A stretch of 64,000 nucleotides of DNA from Scytonema hofmannii PCC 7110 (lineage in GTDB: Bacteria; Cyanobacteriota; Cyanobacteriia; Cyanobacteriales; Nostocaceae). The stretch covers positions 7,978,221 through 8,042,220 of the forward strand of contig NZ_KQ976354.1 of the NCBI RefSeq assembly GCF_000346485.2, read 5' to 3'. Of the stretch, positions 50,741-59,566 are shown in pieces (positions within the stretch are counted from its first letter, which is position 1; every line of letters begins with the position of its first letter). The notes beneath the pieces were generated by a model. The model made no database searches, was not told where the DNA came from, and saw nothing but the letters and a program-made list of their open reading frames with translations. The position numbers and the translations under genes are program-made.

Positions 50741-50790
50741 CAGTTTTTCTGTCTTGTCAAACTGCGATATGGTTTCGGTTCTCTACAAAA

Positions 50791-52029
50791 TTAGAAGAAT
50801 CCTCGTTGCGGCAATGGTGTGCCGTTAATTTCGTAGTCGCCGATCGCACGAGCCTTAAAGTGATTTGGATTATGTGAGGACAAGGTGCGGGCGTTGCGCC
50901 AGTGACGATCCAAGTTGGCGCTTTTCTTGGTTGTGGAAGCCCCACCAACTTCAAACAACAAGGTAGCCGAACGTAATGCCAAATCATCAACAATCAATTT
51001 AGCCTTGGCTGCACTGAGAGAAGTTGCCAATGCCTCTGCTGTTTCTGCCTCCTCTCCCAAGGCTTTGGCAGCAGGAAGGCGATCTAGACCATCAGCTGCT
51101 GCTAAAACAATTGCCTCGGCGGCAAAGGCATTGGCGGCAATCTGTCCAACAGTCTGCTGTATAATTGGATCTTCTGTTGCTTGCTCGCTTACGGCATGGT
51201 AGAAAGTTCGGGGTCTAGTACGGACAAGATCTGTTGCATCACGCAGAATGTTGCGAATAATGCCAGCGTTAATTGCTGTTAGGAATAATTGCGGAATGAT
51301 GTTGTATGGCAGGTAGTCTTTGTCTGTGTCTGTCTCAAAAATGACTTCATCTGCCTCTACACGGACATTAGTGAATGTAGTCGTTCCCGTGCCTGTAAGT
51401 CTTTGTCCGAAGCCATCCCAGTCATCCACAAGGTCAATCCCTTCTTGTTTGGTAGGAATGAGTATAAAAGCTGTATCGCCATCGGGTACTAGCACACGCA
51501 CGAAAATTAAGTCCGCATAAAGGCTACCAGTGCTGTAATATTTCCTCCCATTCAAACGATAGCCGTTACCATCGGGTGTTAATTTTGTATTCACGACTTG
51601 ACCGCCACCAGCCCGCTTGACTTCTAGCTCGGTGAAAGCGAGTCCAATAATTGCACCATCAGCAACAGCCTTGAGCCATCGGCGATTCCTTTGAGTGCGA
51701 TCGGAACGCAAAATCCGCTCTGTTATGGAGAAATGATTCCGCACAATGTGAGCGACATTTGGATCGGCATCCCCCAGTTTAATCACTACCTCAAATAGTT
51801 CCCGTGCGGTGCTACCACCACCACCTTCAGCTACGGGGATTCGCAATGCACCTAACCGAGAACGTCGGATTAATTCAACCACATCAAAAGGCAGGATACG
51901 ATCGCGATCGCGATCGCTTGCCCCCAAAGCAATAAAATCAAAAAGCTGTTGGAGTTCCGGTGAATTTGCTCTCACAGGAGCCGAAAACTGAATTGTGGTA
52001 TCTGCAAGTTTCTCTAGACTTTTAATCAT
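50791..52029 (-). CDS. SfnB/acyl-CoA-dehydrogenase-fold oxidoreductase
   Basis: 412 residues. LGALRIPVAEGGGGSTAREL, GLAFTELEVKRAGGGQVVNT, GNGYRLNGRKYYSTGSLYAD and VDDWDGFGQRLTGTGTTTF are acyl-CoA-dehydrogenase-fold FMN/FAD-binding blocks found in the SfnB and DszC-like flavin monooxygenase branch. These enzymes use reduced flavin to oxidise sulfur or nitrogen compounds; SfnB is associated with dimethyl sulfone use. C-terminal KKSANLDRHWRNARTLSSHN is the typical end. A weaker 26-bp operator lies 209 bp upstream. It converges on the AhpD-like gene, and three overlapping HIP1 copies lie in its 5' part. Confidence 0.85.
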   Translation of the reverse strand: MIKSLEKLADTTIQFSAPVRANSPELQQLFDFIALGASDRDRDRILPFDVVELIRRSRLGALRIPVAEGGGGSTARELFEVVIKLGDADPNVAHIVRNHFSITERILRSDRTQRNRRWLKAVADGAIIGLAFTELEVKRAGGGQVVNTKLTPDGNGYRLNGRKYYSTGSLYADLIFVRVLVPDGDTAFILIPTKQEGIDLVDDWDGFGQRLTGTGTTTFTNVRVEADEVIFETDTDKDYLPYNIIPQLFLTAINAGIIRNILRDATDLVRTRPRTFYHAVSEQATEDPIIQQTVGQIAANAFAAEAIVLAAADGLDRLPAAKALGEEAETAEALATSLSAAKAKLIVDDLALRSATLLFEVGGASTTKKSANLDRHWRNARTLSSHNPNHFKARAIGDYEINGTPLPQRGFF

Positions 52030-52238
52030 GAGTTTCTATCTCCGAATATACTGTGGAAAATCTATGTTGGTGAATGATGAGGCAATTGCTATTTCTGGTT
52101 GACGCCATGGCACTACAAAGTTGAAGAATGTTTCCAGCCTTGAGGCGATTACATCTAGTAACATATTCAAGCCATCGACTGCACTCGACAAAAACTATTT
52201 CTCTGTAAGGGTTTTAGATGTATTTAAGTTTTCTTAAG

Positions 52239-52264
52239 TACCAAAAATTTACCGGATTACCGTA
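52239..52264 (-). promoter_or_regulatory. 26-bp regulon operator, degenerate (site 9)
   Basis: TACCAAAA (52239-52246), ten bases, TTACCGTA (52257-52264), then ATTTTATAC. The right arm is perfect, the left arm poor. 209 bp upstream of the SfnB-like gene. Confidence 0.45.
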
Positions 52265-52390
52265 ATTTTATACTCCCAAATTTTCCCTAAGTTGTCAATC
52301 TGTTTACAGTGCTACTTGATTAAAAGTAGTTCTTAACTGACTTCTTTCATCTGTCATGTGTTTGTAGTCATACCATAATTTGACAAATGC

Positions 52391-53419
52391 TTAAGGCTTA
52401 ACATCTATTGGAGTAAAAGCAGCATACTGTTCAGCCGAGAGAGTCGCATCCTTAACGTTGATGTTCTTTGTGATAAATTTTTGCTGATAGAACAAGTCAG
52501 CAATCTTCTGCTGTCCTGATAAAACTTCTTCACCCAGGGGTCTGAGAGTGTAACGTCGCCGCTTTGCAACTAATTCCAATGTAGGAACATCAATTTTTGC
52601 TTCAGGTGAAATTAGTTCGGCAACCTCTCGCGGGTTGCTTTCAGCCCATTTACCGATATTGTTAATCTCTTCCAAAATAACTTTGACTAGCTCAGGGTGC
52701 TTTTTAACAAAGTTACGTGAACCTAACCAGTAGCCTCCTTGAGTAGTAATATTTTTACCATTGCGGAGAATACGAACTCTAGCAGTTTTTTGAAATACAG
52801 CCAAATGGGGATCGCCAATCACTGCCGCTTCAACACTCTTACGTTCAAATGCTGCACGAGTTTCTAATGGTGTAAGGTTAATGTGTTTAACATCACTAAG
52901 TTTTAGTCCGGCTTCTTCTAAAACCTTGACAACGAAGTATTGTTGTGCTGTGGCTCTTTGAAAAGCTAGTTCCTTACCTTTTAAGTCAGCTACAGTCTTG
53001 ATAGGAGAGTCTTTCTCCACTACAACAGCAGTTCCTTCACCAGTACCAGGTTTAGTACTAGCAACATAGACGAAAGGAACACCAGAGGCTTGAGCAAAGA
53101 TAGGTGGAGTTTCACCAACAGAACCGAAATCCACACTTCCTACATTCATTGCTTCTAGAAGTTGCGGACCGGCGGCAAATTTCGACCACTCTACAGAAAT
53201 ACCAAGTGGGTTTAAACGCTTTTCTAGAACTCCTTTAACCTTGACTATATCTCCAGCCGACTGATAGCCCATTTTTAATACTTTAGTCTTGATATTATTA
53301 GAGGCAACAGCGGTTTTCTCTGTAGTTTGTTGGCTACAACCAACTAGGTTTGTAGACAGGGTAAATACTCCCGTCGCTAAAAACATTAGAAAGCTGTGTT
53401 TTTTAAATATTGCTACCAT
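52391..53419 (-). CDS. ssuA-like: Sulfonate-type ABC transporter substrate-binding lipoprotein 4
   Basis: 342 residues from ATG 53419; signal peptide VFTLSTNLVGC ends in a lipobox cysteine. VEWSKFAAGPQLLEAMNVGS, VGETPPIFAQASGVPFVYVA, VADLKGKELAFQRATA and VEAAVIGDPHLAVF are the ligand-pocket blocks. Its tail AEQYAAFTP matches that of binding protein 2. The native promoter is gone: 50 bp upstream begins an IS remnant, whose end also provides an in-frame ATG (MRKSW) that would add 21 residues and spoil the signal. It lies downstream of the truncated MetQ gene, so expression is uncertain. Confidence 0.85.
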   Translation of the reverse strand: MVAIFKKHSFLMFLATGVFTLSTNLVGCSQQTTEKTAVASNNIKTKVLKMGYQSAGDIVKVKGVLEKRLNPLGISVEWSKFAAGPQLLEAMNVGSVDFGSVGETPPIFAQASGVPFVYVASTKPGTGEGTAVVVEKDSPIKTVADLKGKELAFQRATAQQYFVVKVLEEAGLKLSDVKHINLTPLETRAAFERKSVEAAVIGDPHLAVFQKTARVRILRNGKNITTQGGYWLGSRNFVKKHPELVKVILEEINNIGKWAESNPREVAELISPEAKIDVPTLELVAKRRRYTLRPLGEEVLSGQQKIADLFYQQKFITKNINVKDATLSAEQYAAFTPIDVKP

Positions 53420-53468
53420 ATTAAAATACGGGTACGATCGTCCCCTTGTAGTTGGTGTTGATAAAATC

Positions 53469-54230
53469 CAGGACTTACGCATTGACAGAAAATTGACTAT
53501 GTGCATTCAAGCCTACCTGTTGTTTAAGGTGTTCTAGAATGAAGTCACGAGCTACGTGAAGAGACAAATTTCTCTGGACTTCGTACCAGTTTTCAATTAA
53601 CTCTTCTATTCTCATTAATTCTAATTGGGTAAAGGCGCGGATAGCACTAAAAAAGTGAGTTCTAATTGCCGCAGATGTCCTCACCATAAATCGCTCAATT
53701 CCACACACTTGTTTAATAGCTCGATGGTAGCATTCAATTCCCCAATGAATTGAATGTAATTCTTTAAACTCTGCCATAGATATTGAAAAAAGTGCATCGA
53801 GGTCAGGTACATACATGATGTAATATCTGTGAGCTTCGTTTTTGAAATCTCTCCGAAATACTTTCACTTGCCCAAACTTTTTCAGATACACTATTAAACC
53901 AGTTTCGGGAATTTCTAGATTTTGGACTTGGATAAAATTTTTACCATCGACTGAACAGGAACGATTTTTAGCTATCCCAGTTAAAAACCCTAATTCCTGG
54001 TTTTTTAGGAACTTCAAGTTTTTCTGACTGGAATACCAAGCATCAGTAGTCACTATCTTTGGCTCCAATCCCCACTCCAAAACCTCAGTAATCATTTCTC
54101 GTAAGTAGTCATTTTTTGTTTTACCATCTTGTTTGTTATAAATGCGATAATTTACTGGTACAGACTTACCCGACACATCGGTGTAATACAAGGTAATTAG
54201 CTGAATTCCTTTGACTGTACGATGATGCCG
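53469..54230 (-). mobile_element. Truncated second copy of the IS4/IS701-type element
   Basis: 762 bp identical, as far as I compared, to 6746-7507: the same terminal repeat CAGGACTTACGCATTGACA followed by the transposase C-terminal two thirds. It breaks off at GATGATGCCG, where MetQ sequence begins. The other end and the transposase N-terminus are missing; no target duplication is visible. Confidence 0.9.
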
Positions 54231-54858
54231 CTGGTATCTCTTTAATTTGAATGTTTTTGGGATTTTCAATAATATCTTTAGGACTCGCCGGACGGACATT
54301 TGGCTTGAGTTTGATAAACCCTGATTCTTCCAACACTTTTAAAGCGCGATGGGCATTGCTAACATCATCAGGGATTGTGACTAGAGCTTTATTAGGTACA
54401 TCTTTAAGAGACTTATATTTTTTAGAAAAAATGCCCACTGGATTTAAATGAATTTGGGGAGTAAAAGCATACATCTCAAAATTATGTTTTTTGCCATAGT
54501 CTTTCATAAAAGGGATGTGTTGAAAATAGTTAGCATCAATTACCCCATCTTTCAAAGCAGTATTATTCTGCACAAAGTCATTGAAAGTAATAATTTCGAT
54601 ATCTAGCCCAGCGTCAGGTGCTAAATTCTTTTTGACAAACTCTAAAATTTCTCCAGATGGAACTGGTGTGACACCAACTTTGATTTTGTCTTTGGCTACA
54701 GTTGTAGTTGTATTAGCAGCTGGGGTTGCTGATGGATTTGCAGTTGTATTAGCAGCAGAACTATTTTGAGGTGAACTACAGCTAGAAAATACTGTAGAAG
54801 CCGCAAAGGATGTAATGGCTATTAAAAAGAATCGACGGTTAACATTGATGATATTCAT
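54231..54858 (-). pseudogene. metQ-like: NlpA/MetQ-family lipoprotein cut by the IS remnant
   Basis: From ATG 54858 the protein has a signal with lipobox (FSSCSS) and the MetQ blocks VGVTPVPSGEILEFVKKNLA, IITFNDFVQNNTALKDGVID, ANYFQHIPFMKDYGKKHNFE and ALVTIPDDVSNAHRALKVLE. After EIPAA the frame runs into IS sequence. About 45 C-terminal residues are lost. MetQ binds methionine for the MetNIQ importer, another sulfur-source protein. Likely inactive. Confidence 0.85.
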
Positions 54859-54928
54859 GCGATCGCCTACTATAATCAATAAAAAATGAACAAATATTAA
54901 TATTTTATAAATTACGAATTATCTCGAT

Positions 54929-55387
54929 TTACCACTTTTGCTCGGAAACCCAGTTGTAATTTTTATCTTTAACATCAATTTTTTTAGGAATAATTTTGAG
55001 TTCATAGAAGGTATCTGCCATACGTTGTAATCCACTCAGAATTTCATCTGTTACAGGTAATACTTGACGTTTACCACCACGTTCTTCTACAGTTTCCATT
55101 GTTTTTAAATCAATTTTGTACAGCTTAGAAAGGAGTTTGGCTGAATCATGATAGTTGTTTCTAGACCAAATTCCAGCCTTTTCTAGCTCTTGTAAAATTG
55201 TCTTTTTTCTAAACTTCCTTGCGCTTTTAAAATATTCAACAGCACCATCCCTTTTTGATGCCCCATTTCAGCACTATTAATTTAGGGACTTGCGGTTTTT
55301 GTGCTGGCGCATCAGTTGAATTACTGGGAGTGCAAGCTGCGATCGCTAAACTCAGCCCCACACCAAGAGCTTTTTGGCTCAACTGCC
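54929..55387 (-). pseudogene. Sulfonate-type binding protein 5, largely deleted and frameshifted
   Basis: The N-terminal signal (KALGVGLSLAIAACTPSNST with lipobox) is followed in another frame by MGHQKGMVLLNILKAQGSLE, and after a large deletion and a further shift by ILQELEKAGIWSRNNYHDSA, LPVTDEILSGLQRMADTFYE and DVKDKNYNWVSEQKW, ending at TAA 54929-54931. The middle domain containing the ligand pocket is missing. At its 5' end it is fused to a monooxygenase N-terminus. Confidence 0.8.
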
Positions 55388-55452
55388 AATGGGTTCATTA
55401 CCCCGCAGTTGCCGTAAACAGGAATCCAAATCCCATAGCGTGGTTTAGACAT
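55388..55452 (-). pseudogene. N-terminal fragment of an LLM-class monooxygenase
   Basis: From ATG 55452: MSKPRYGIWIPVYGNCG, then VMNPLA. It is the start of a paralogue of the gene at 55628, which begins MSQPRYGIWAPVGGNFG. It joins directly to the signal-peptide region of binding protein 5 in another frame. Confidence 0.75.
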
Positions 55453-55508
55453 AGCTTTCTAGAACCTTTGTAGTCAGCACTAAAACTTTACTTTTGTAGC
55501 TGTTTTAC

Positions 55509-55534
55509 TACTATAAATCGCTCAATTTACAGTA
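55509..55534. promoter_or_regulatory. 26-bp regulon operator (site 10)
   Basis: TACTATAA (55509-55516), ten bases, TTACAGTA (55527-55534). It is in a divergent interval, 93 bp upstream of the LLM monooxygenase and 56 bp upstream of the monooxygenase fragment. Confidence 0.7.
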
Positions 55535-55627
55535 GTATTTTATGAGATTATCGTACATGAGGAGAAAAAACAAGGGTATATCTAAAATTCTATATCTATC
55601 TATTTCTCACTTAATTTGGAGGTAAAA

Positions 55628-56683
55628 ATGTCACAACCACGCTACGGTATTTGGGCACCTGTGGGCGGTAACTTCGGTCCTCTCAATACGCCAGATGAAC
55701 CGATTGATGCTAGTTATGAACGCACGCGATCGCTAGTATTAGAAGCAGAACGTTTAGGATATGTCACAACCTTAGTAGCACAGCACCTTGCTAACCCCCG
55801 CAGTCTAGAGTTAGATCAGTTAGAAACTTGGACAGCTTGTGCAGCGTTGGCTGAAGCTACAGAAAGCATAGAGATTATCGCTGCAATTAAACCTTTATTA
55901 TTTCATCCAGCCGTCCTAGCCAAGATGTCCTTAGGAATTGATGCTATCAGTCGCGGACGTTTTGCCATAAACCTAGTTAGTGCTTGGTTTCGCCCAGAAA
56001 TGGAGCGTACCAATATTCCCTTTCCACCCCATGATGAACGTTATCGCTACTCTGGTGAATGGTTGCAGGTTGTAGTAGCTCTGTGGAGTGGTGAGAAAGT
56101 AAACTTCGAGGGAGAATATTTCAAAATTCAAGATTTGAACCTTCGACCCTTTTGTGTTGCTCAACCCTATTCTCGTATTTATCTAGGAGGAGCATCAGAC
56201 TCAGCGCAAATTTTAGCAGCCCAACAAGCCGATGTTTATTTCATCAATGGTCAGCCAATTGAAGATGTCCGCAAAGTAATTAAACAAGTTTTCAGCCGAC
56301 CCCGCTTCCTACCTCAACCAATCCGCTTTGATCTGTCAGCCTTTGTCATTGCCCGTCCCACAGACGAAGAAGCACAAGCAGAACTAGAACAACTCATGGC
56401 ACTGCAAAAGCTCGAAGAACAGTATAAATTAAATGTTGTTAAAGGAGTTGACCCAGAAGCCGTCATGTTCCAACTCTTCGCCAAAAATCCAGCTGTTGGC
56501 GGCAATGGTGGCACAGCCGCAGGATTGGTTGGTAGCTATGATACAGTAGCCACTCGCGTTGCAGCTTTCGTTGATGCAGGTATCGATACATTCATGCTGC
56601 AATTTAATCCCTTTGTAAGAGAGATGACACGTTTTGCCCAAGAAGTTATGCCTCGTGTACGACGCTTGCAAAAAGTTGTTTAG
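55628..56683 (+). CDS. LLM-class FMN-dependent monooxygenase (SsuD/SfnG-like)
   Basis: 351 residues. SQPRYGIWAPVGGNFG, YVTTLVAQHLANPRSLE, IEIIAAIKPLLFHPAVLAKM, SRGRFAINLVSAWFRPEMER and YLGGASDSAQILAAQQADVY are the luciferase-fold blocks of alkanesulfonate monooxygenase SsuD and dimethylsulfone monooxygenase SfnG. These enzymes use FMNH2 to release sulfite or methanesulfinate from organosulfur compounds. ATG 55628 is preferred to a TTG four codons earlier because GGAGGT precedes it. Operator site 10 lies upstream. No flavin reductase is adjacent. Confidence 0.9.
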   Translation: MSQPRYGIWAPVGGNFGPLNTPDEPIDASYERTRSLVLEAERLGYVTTLVAQHLANPRSLELDQLETWTACAALAEATESIEIIAAIKPLLFHPAVLAKMSLGIDAISRGRFAINLVSAWFRPEMERTNIPFPPHDERYRYSGEWLQVVVALWSGEKVNFEGEYFKIQDLNLRPFCVAQPYSRIYLGGASDSAQILAAQQADVYFINGQPIEDVRKVIKQVFSRPRFLPQPIRFDLSAFVIARPTDEEAQAELEQLMALQKLEEQYKLNVVKGVDPEAVMFQLFAKNPAVGGNGGTAAGLVGSYDTVATRVAAFVDAGIDTFMLQFNPFVREMTRFAQEVMPRVRRLQKVV

Positions 56684-56907
56684 TTGTTGAGTTTTTAACC
56701 AACAATCACCCAACAGAAGCCCGAGGAGTGCATTATCACCCCCTTGGATTGCCATTATCTATGCCTGATTCTACACGATCTCTTGTACAGTTAGAGCCAA
56801 CTTTCTCAACTTTTTTGAGTTTTGAGAAACTGGCGGATAGTACTTTTCCCCAAACTTGTCCAATGGTCATAGACTCTTTTGGTTCATTTTGGAGAGCTTT
56901 GAACCAG

Positions 56908-57092
56908 AAAACCGCTACTTAGTCATAGCCGATCGCAATACTGGGCATTTGCCAAAAAGTCAAGATTCAGCGTATTTGGAAGGTTATCTCAAAGGAAGAC
57001 CGGAAGGATTGGATGGGATCGTCCAGTTTTTTCCTTCCCTTGAGGCATACGTGCAATGGAAATTCAAAGATTCACAATCTCCAAAAACTTGA
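56908..57092 (+). pseudogene. Unrecognised C-terminal fragment
   Basis: About 60 codons, RYLVIADRNTGHLPKSQDSA, YLEGYLKGRPEGLDGIVQFF, PSLEAYVQWKFKDSQSPKT. It is open and protein-like and has no good start; the preceding 220 bp are non-coding in the same frame. No family recognised. Confidence 0.35.
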
Positions 57093-57338
57093 ACCGATTC
57101 CCATCCAAATAGGAGAGCGAAAAATTTCGGGTTCTCCCTGACTTTTGATATTGTGTCATCTGATTTAAGTATATTACAGTAGAAAAGGAGAAAGAGATAA
57201 ACAGTAAGAACAAAGATGATACTATCATTCTTTTCCATTTATCCCCTTCTCGCGTGAGGAGAAAGCGTAAATTATTTGTTAGATAGAGTAATATCGGTAT
57301 CAAATACGCTTAGTGGATCGGTTAATAGCGCCTCAAAA
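57093..57338. other. Intergenic DNA without recognisable features
   Basis: About 245 bp. I find no gene or hairpin; one TTACAGTA half-site-like sequence lies near 57174, without its partner arm. Confidence 0.4.
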
Positions 57339-57524
57339 ATGTTGCGGCAAGATGATTTCCCCAGATTTCAGTAATTTTACTGTCTGCTTACTACCTGTTT
57401 CTGCTATCCATCCTACAGATAGTCCAGTTGGCTCGAGCAAATCTTCCAGCAAATTAGGCTTTCGGCTCAGGATAAATACTGAAAGGCTATGGGAATGAAC
57501 ACCAATGCGAATAGAATTAGTCAT
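57339..57524 (-). pseudogene. N-terminal fragment of a sulfonate/NMT1-type binding protein (6)
   Basis: From ATG 57524: MTNSIRIGVHSHSLSVFILS, RKPNLLEDLLEPTGLSVGWI, ETGSKQTVKLLKSGEI, then the frame goes out to ILPQHF and TGA. The 'LLEdlLeptGlsV.W...T...LL.sGEI' spacing is that of the first lobe of SsuA-type binding proteins lacking a signal peptide. The rest is lost. A perfect 26-bp palindromic operator lies 53 bp upstream. Confidence 0.6.
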
Positions 57525-57577
57525 AACACGATCTCCCCAGTAATAAAGAGTAAAAGCATCTTCTATTACTAGTTAAG

Positions 57578-57603
57578 TACGTTAAGTCTATAGACTTAAC
57601 GTA
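57578..57603 (-). promoter_or_regulatory. 26-bp regulon operator, fully palindromic (site 11)
   Basis: TACGTTAA (57578-57585), GTCTATAGAC, TTAACGTA (57596-57603). Here even the ten-base spacer is palindromic, making all 26 bases self-complementary. 53 bp upstream of the truncated binding protein 6. Confidence 0.7.
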
Positions 57604-57993
57604 TATTTATAGTTGTACTATGGCACAGTCCCGCAAAAAACACAAGACATCATCCAAAGCAAGACATTCTTCTATATTTAGTTAATCTAAAAGTTAGTAT
57701 TACGTAATTTCAGGTTAACATATATTTTGTTTACAAAAAATTTGTATTTCGCCCAGTGTTATGTCACAATACAAAAGTAATCACCTGTTAATCGGTCAAG
57801 GAATAGTATTTTAAATTTGTCAAAGGATTTGCAGATTTAAAATTCTGAGAGTAACCTTCGCACAATTGGTAAAGCGAGGTTTTGTCAAATATATCTGCAT
57901 TCGATGTCATGTGCTTTAATTTTGGGCAGTGTTCGCCACCGAGTATCTAGGTGTTAATCACATAATGAGTTACACAAACACAGGTAAATAATC
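57604..57993. other. Intergenic DNA upstream of the amidohydrolase pair
   Basis: 390 bp. It contains AATGTCTTG-type A/T-rich sequence, the palindrome TTACGTAA (about 57698-57705), and no open frame that I can support. It must hold the promoter of the amidohydrolases. Confidence 0.4.
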
Positions 57994-59478
57994 ATGACTA
58001 TCGCACTGGAGCGTCCCAAGAAGAAAACACGTTCAGCAGAGATTCGCGCACAACTGGGGTATCCCATCATTGATACTGATGTACATACCCAAGAATTTCC
58101 CCCAGCATTCTTGGATTATTTAGAGCAAGTTGCTGGTAGTGCGATTGCAGAACGTTTCCAAGAACACTTACCTGGTTCATCCCGCTCTAAGTGGTTCAAG
58201 CAAACGTGGGAAGAACGTCGGGCTTACCGCACTACACGTCCTCCCTTCTGGACTCGTCCTACTGATAGTGCCTTAAATTTAGCCACCATTAGCTTACCAA
58301 AATTGTTGCATGAGCGCTTAGAAGAAGCAGGTACAGACTTTGCGATCGTGTATCCCAACTTGGCAACTATGGGTCCGCATATTAACAATGAAGAAATGCG
58401 GCGAGCAGTATGTCGCGCTGCTAACACCTACCACGCTGAAATTTTCCGTCCTTATGCTGACCGCCTCACACCAATTGCTTCAATTCCCATGTATACGCCC
58501 CAAGAGGCAATTGAAGAGTTAGAATATGCAGTGAAAGTTCTGGGATTAAAAGCAATTCAAATTCCCGGTCACATTCGCCGTCCAATTCCCGCCTTCGAGA
58601 AGTATGGCGAGGAAGTCGCGAATGAAGCTATCTGGATTGATACCTTTGGCTTAGATAGTAAATATGACTATGACCCATTCTGGGCGAAGTGCGTAGAACT
58701 GAAAGTTGTTCCCACTACCCACTCTAGTGGCATGGGTTGGATAAATCGCCGCTCCATTTCTAACTACCAATACAACCATATCGGTCACTTTGCTTCTGCT
58801 GGTGAAGCATTGTGCAAATCACTATTCTTTGGAGGTGTGACTTACCGCTTCCCCACTTTGAAGTTTGCCTTCTTGGAAGGTGGTTCGGCTTGGGGTACTA
58901 GCTTGTACGCCGATTTGATTTGGCATTGGGATACCCGTAATAAAGACCACTTGTTGGAAAATAACGATCCCGCCAAGGTGAATCGTGAAGAACTGCTAGA
59001 GTATTATATGCGCTACGGTGGCGAGCAAGTACACGGTCGTTTAGATGGACTAGGTAGTGGTTTAGGCTTCCATGCTGACTTGATATCTCCACTCGACCCA
59101 GGCGAACAGGATGAATTTGCACTAGCAGGAGTTAAGAGTCCAGAAGATGTGCGCGATCGCTTTCTCGATCGCTTTTATTTCGGCACAGAGTCAGATGATA
59201 CCCGTGTAGCCCATGCCTTTAACCGCAAAGCCAATCCCTATGGCGTCCGGATTAAAGCCTTCTTAGGTTCTGATTCCGGTCACTGGGATGTACCTGATAT
59301 TACTGCTGTGACTGCAAATTCATACTCCTTTGTCGAACGGGGTATTCTCACAGAAGAAGACCTGCGCTATTTCCTATCCATCCACCCATTAGAGTTGTAC
59401 ACCAGCCTAAACAGTGACTTCTTTAAGGGTACATCTGTGGAAAAAGCAGCTTCGGAGTATTTAGGGAATAGGGATTAG
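57994..59478 (+). CDS. Amidohydrolase-2 (TIM-barrel metal-dependent hydrolase) 1
   Basis: 494 residues. PIIDTDVHTQEFPPAFLDYL holds the N-terminal metal motif (DxDVH), EIFRPYADRLTPIASIPMYT the barrel core, VVPTTHSSG the central histidine and KAFLGSDSGHWDVPD the C-terminal aspartate. The family (ACMSD-type amidohydrolase-2) includes decarboxylases and hydrolases of aromatic or cyclic acids; substrate unknown. The stop overlaps a GATTAGG heptamer tract. About 80% identical by eye to the next gene, so the two arose by tandem duplication. Confidence 0.85.
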   Translation: MTIALERPKKKTRSAEIRAQLGYPIIDTDVHTQEFPPAFLDYLEQVAGSAIAERFQEHLPGSSRSKWFKQTWEERRAYRTTRPPFWTRPTDSALNLATISLPKLLHERLEEAGTDFAIVYPNLATMGPHINNEEMRRAVCRAANTYHAEIFRPYADRLTPIASIPMYTPQEAIEELEYAVKVLGLKAIQIPGHIRRPIPAFEKYGEEVANEAIWIDTFGLDSKYDYDPFWAKCVELKVVPTTHSSGMGWINRRSISNYQYNHIGHFASAGEALCKSLFFGGVTYRFPTLKFAFLEGGSAWGTSLYADLIWHWDTRNKDHLLENNDPAKVNREELLEYYMRYGGEQVHGRLDGLGSGLGFHADLISPLDPGEQDEFALAGVKSPEDVRDRFLDRFYFGTESDDTRVAHAFNRKANPYGVRIKAFLGSDSGHWDVPDITAVTANSYSFVERGILTEEDLRYFLSIHPLELYTSLNSDFFKGTSVEKAASEYLGNRD

Positions 59479-59495
59479 GGATTAGGGATTAGGAA
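59461..59495. repeat. GATTAGG heptamer tandem repeat
   Basis: Three or four copies of (G)GGATTAG around the stop codon of the first amidohydrolase, a cyanobacterial short tandem repeat. The stop TAG of the gene falls within one unit, so changes in copy number could alter the C-terminus. Confidence 0.8.
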
Positions 59496-59566
59496 AGAGT
59501 CTGACTAATACTTAGTACTCAAGCCCAACATATTAACAACAATTTGAACAATTAGGGTGAAATATC

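Noticed and set aside
51899-51918. Three overlapping GATCGC units
   Set aside because: A chance or expanded cluster of HIP1 octamers inside the SfnB-like coding frame; the frame is normal.
54166-54230. C-terminal extension of MetQ (SSYSQRNSANYLVL)
   Set aside because: Encoded by IS DNA; treated as the truncation point of the pseudogene.
53475-54299. Long open frame across the IS remnant and MetQ
   Set aside because: Transposase C-terminal part running by chance into the antisense of MetQ; the N-terminal 25 residues are not transposase.
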